Origin: Mageeibacillus sp. UBA5439
Lineage (GTDB): Bacteria > Bacillota > Clostridia > Saccharofermentanales > DTU023
Length of the DNA stretch: 6,309 nucleotides
Assembly (NCBI GenBank): GCA_002427505.1
Contig: DIRJ01000050.1
Span: 5,119-11,427 of the forward strand
Direction: 5' to 3'
In this document: in pieces, positions 6,173 through 6,309 of the stretch
Position numbering within the stretch: the first letter of the stretch is position 1
Layout: the number at the start of each line of letters is the position of its first letter
Program-made: the position numbers and the translations under genes
Notes under the pieces: generated by a model
Databases searched by the model: none
The model's input: only the letters and a program-made list of their open reading frames with translations
Told to the model about the DNA's origin: nothing

Positions 6173-6309
6173 TTAGTTAAATCTCAATTCATTGATACCG
6201 GTTTCAGGGGATTTCTCACGATCTAGACCGCCTGTTGTTTTTGCAATTATATTGATAAAAATCTCAGCCGTCCCGCTCACAATGGCTCGATCCAAATGAC
6301 CGCCTTTTA
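6173..6309 (-). CDS. C-terminal fragment of an unrecognised protein (partial)
   Basis: On the - strand one frame stays open from the right edge for 44 codons and ends in TAA at 6173-6175. The other two - frames in this stretch are broken by stops near the edge. The translation begins KGGHLDRAIVSGTAEIF, continues INIIAKTTGGLDREKS and ends PETGINELRFN. It has a mixed, soluble-protein composition and sits convergent to yhaM with a 15-base gap, an arrangement typical of real neighbouring genes. I do not recognise the family, and 44 codons are too few for a functional call. It could still be a chance open frame. Confidence 0.45.
   Translation of the reverse strand, partial: KGGHLDRAIVSGTAEIFINIIAKTTGGLDREKSPETGINELRFN

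Noticed and set aside
6158..6199. GGTAT...ATACC as a possible terminator after yhaM
   Set aside because: A 5-base stem with a 32-base loop and no adjacent T run is too weak.
1..6309. CRISPR arrays, tRNAs, transposases, attachment sites or defence genes
   Set aside because: I looked for direct repeats, tRNA-like cloverleaf arms, DDE or recombinase motifs and terminal inverted repeats by eye and found none.

Overview
The window looks like an ordinary chromosomal segment of a Gram-positive Bacillota, probably a Clostridia-like lineage. Three things point that way: a YhaM-type 3'-5' exoribonuclease (a Bacillota family), two lipoproteins with Gram-positive style lipoboxes and low-complexity linkers after the lipid cysteine, and AGGAG-type ribosome binding sites with recognisable sigma-A-like promoters. 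Base composition is intermediate. I see no tRNA, rRNA, CRISPR array, insertion sequence or phage gene. Species cannot be read from this sequence.

Layout. (1) 1-112, + strand: the last 36 codons of a membrane protein matching the C-terminus of the Mg2+ channel/transporter MgtE. (2) 191-394, +: a 67-residue zinc-ribbon-like small protein with its own extended -10 promoter. (3) 462-500: a bidirectional intrinsic terminator serving this small gene and the opposing gene. (4) 522-1694, -: a DHHW-family (AlgX/AlgJ-like SGNH fold) lipoprotein with a long acidic linker. (5) 1829-2560, -: a SanA/YdcF-like (DUF218) membrane protein. (6) 2681-4519, +: a family 5 extracellular solute-binding lipoprotein, divergent from the SanA-like gene. 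(7) 4516-5055, -: a nitroreductase-family flavoprotein whose stop codon overlaps that of the solute-binding protein. (8) 5219-6157, +: a YhaM-like OB-fold/HD exoribonuclease with a GTG start, a good promoter and a hairpin in its leader. (9) 6173-6309, -: the unrecognised C-terminal end of a gene that enters from the right edge.

How the genes fit together. Genes 4, 5 and 6 are all cell-envelope proteins: two outward-facing lipoproteins and one single-span membrane protein. They may reflect a loose envelope-related neighbourhood, but strands alternate and there is no tight operon. The solute-binding protein has no permease or ATPase genes beside it, and the DHHW protein has no MBOAT partner beside it. 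The nitroreductase and YhaM genes are divergent and share a 163-bp control region.

I did not find a convincing new multi-gene system. The points most worth a second look are the orphan DHHW lipoprotein, the orphan solute-binding protein with a start site that looks almost leaderless, the small zinc-ribbon gene, the hairpin ahead of yhaM, and the overlapping convergent stops.
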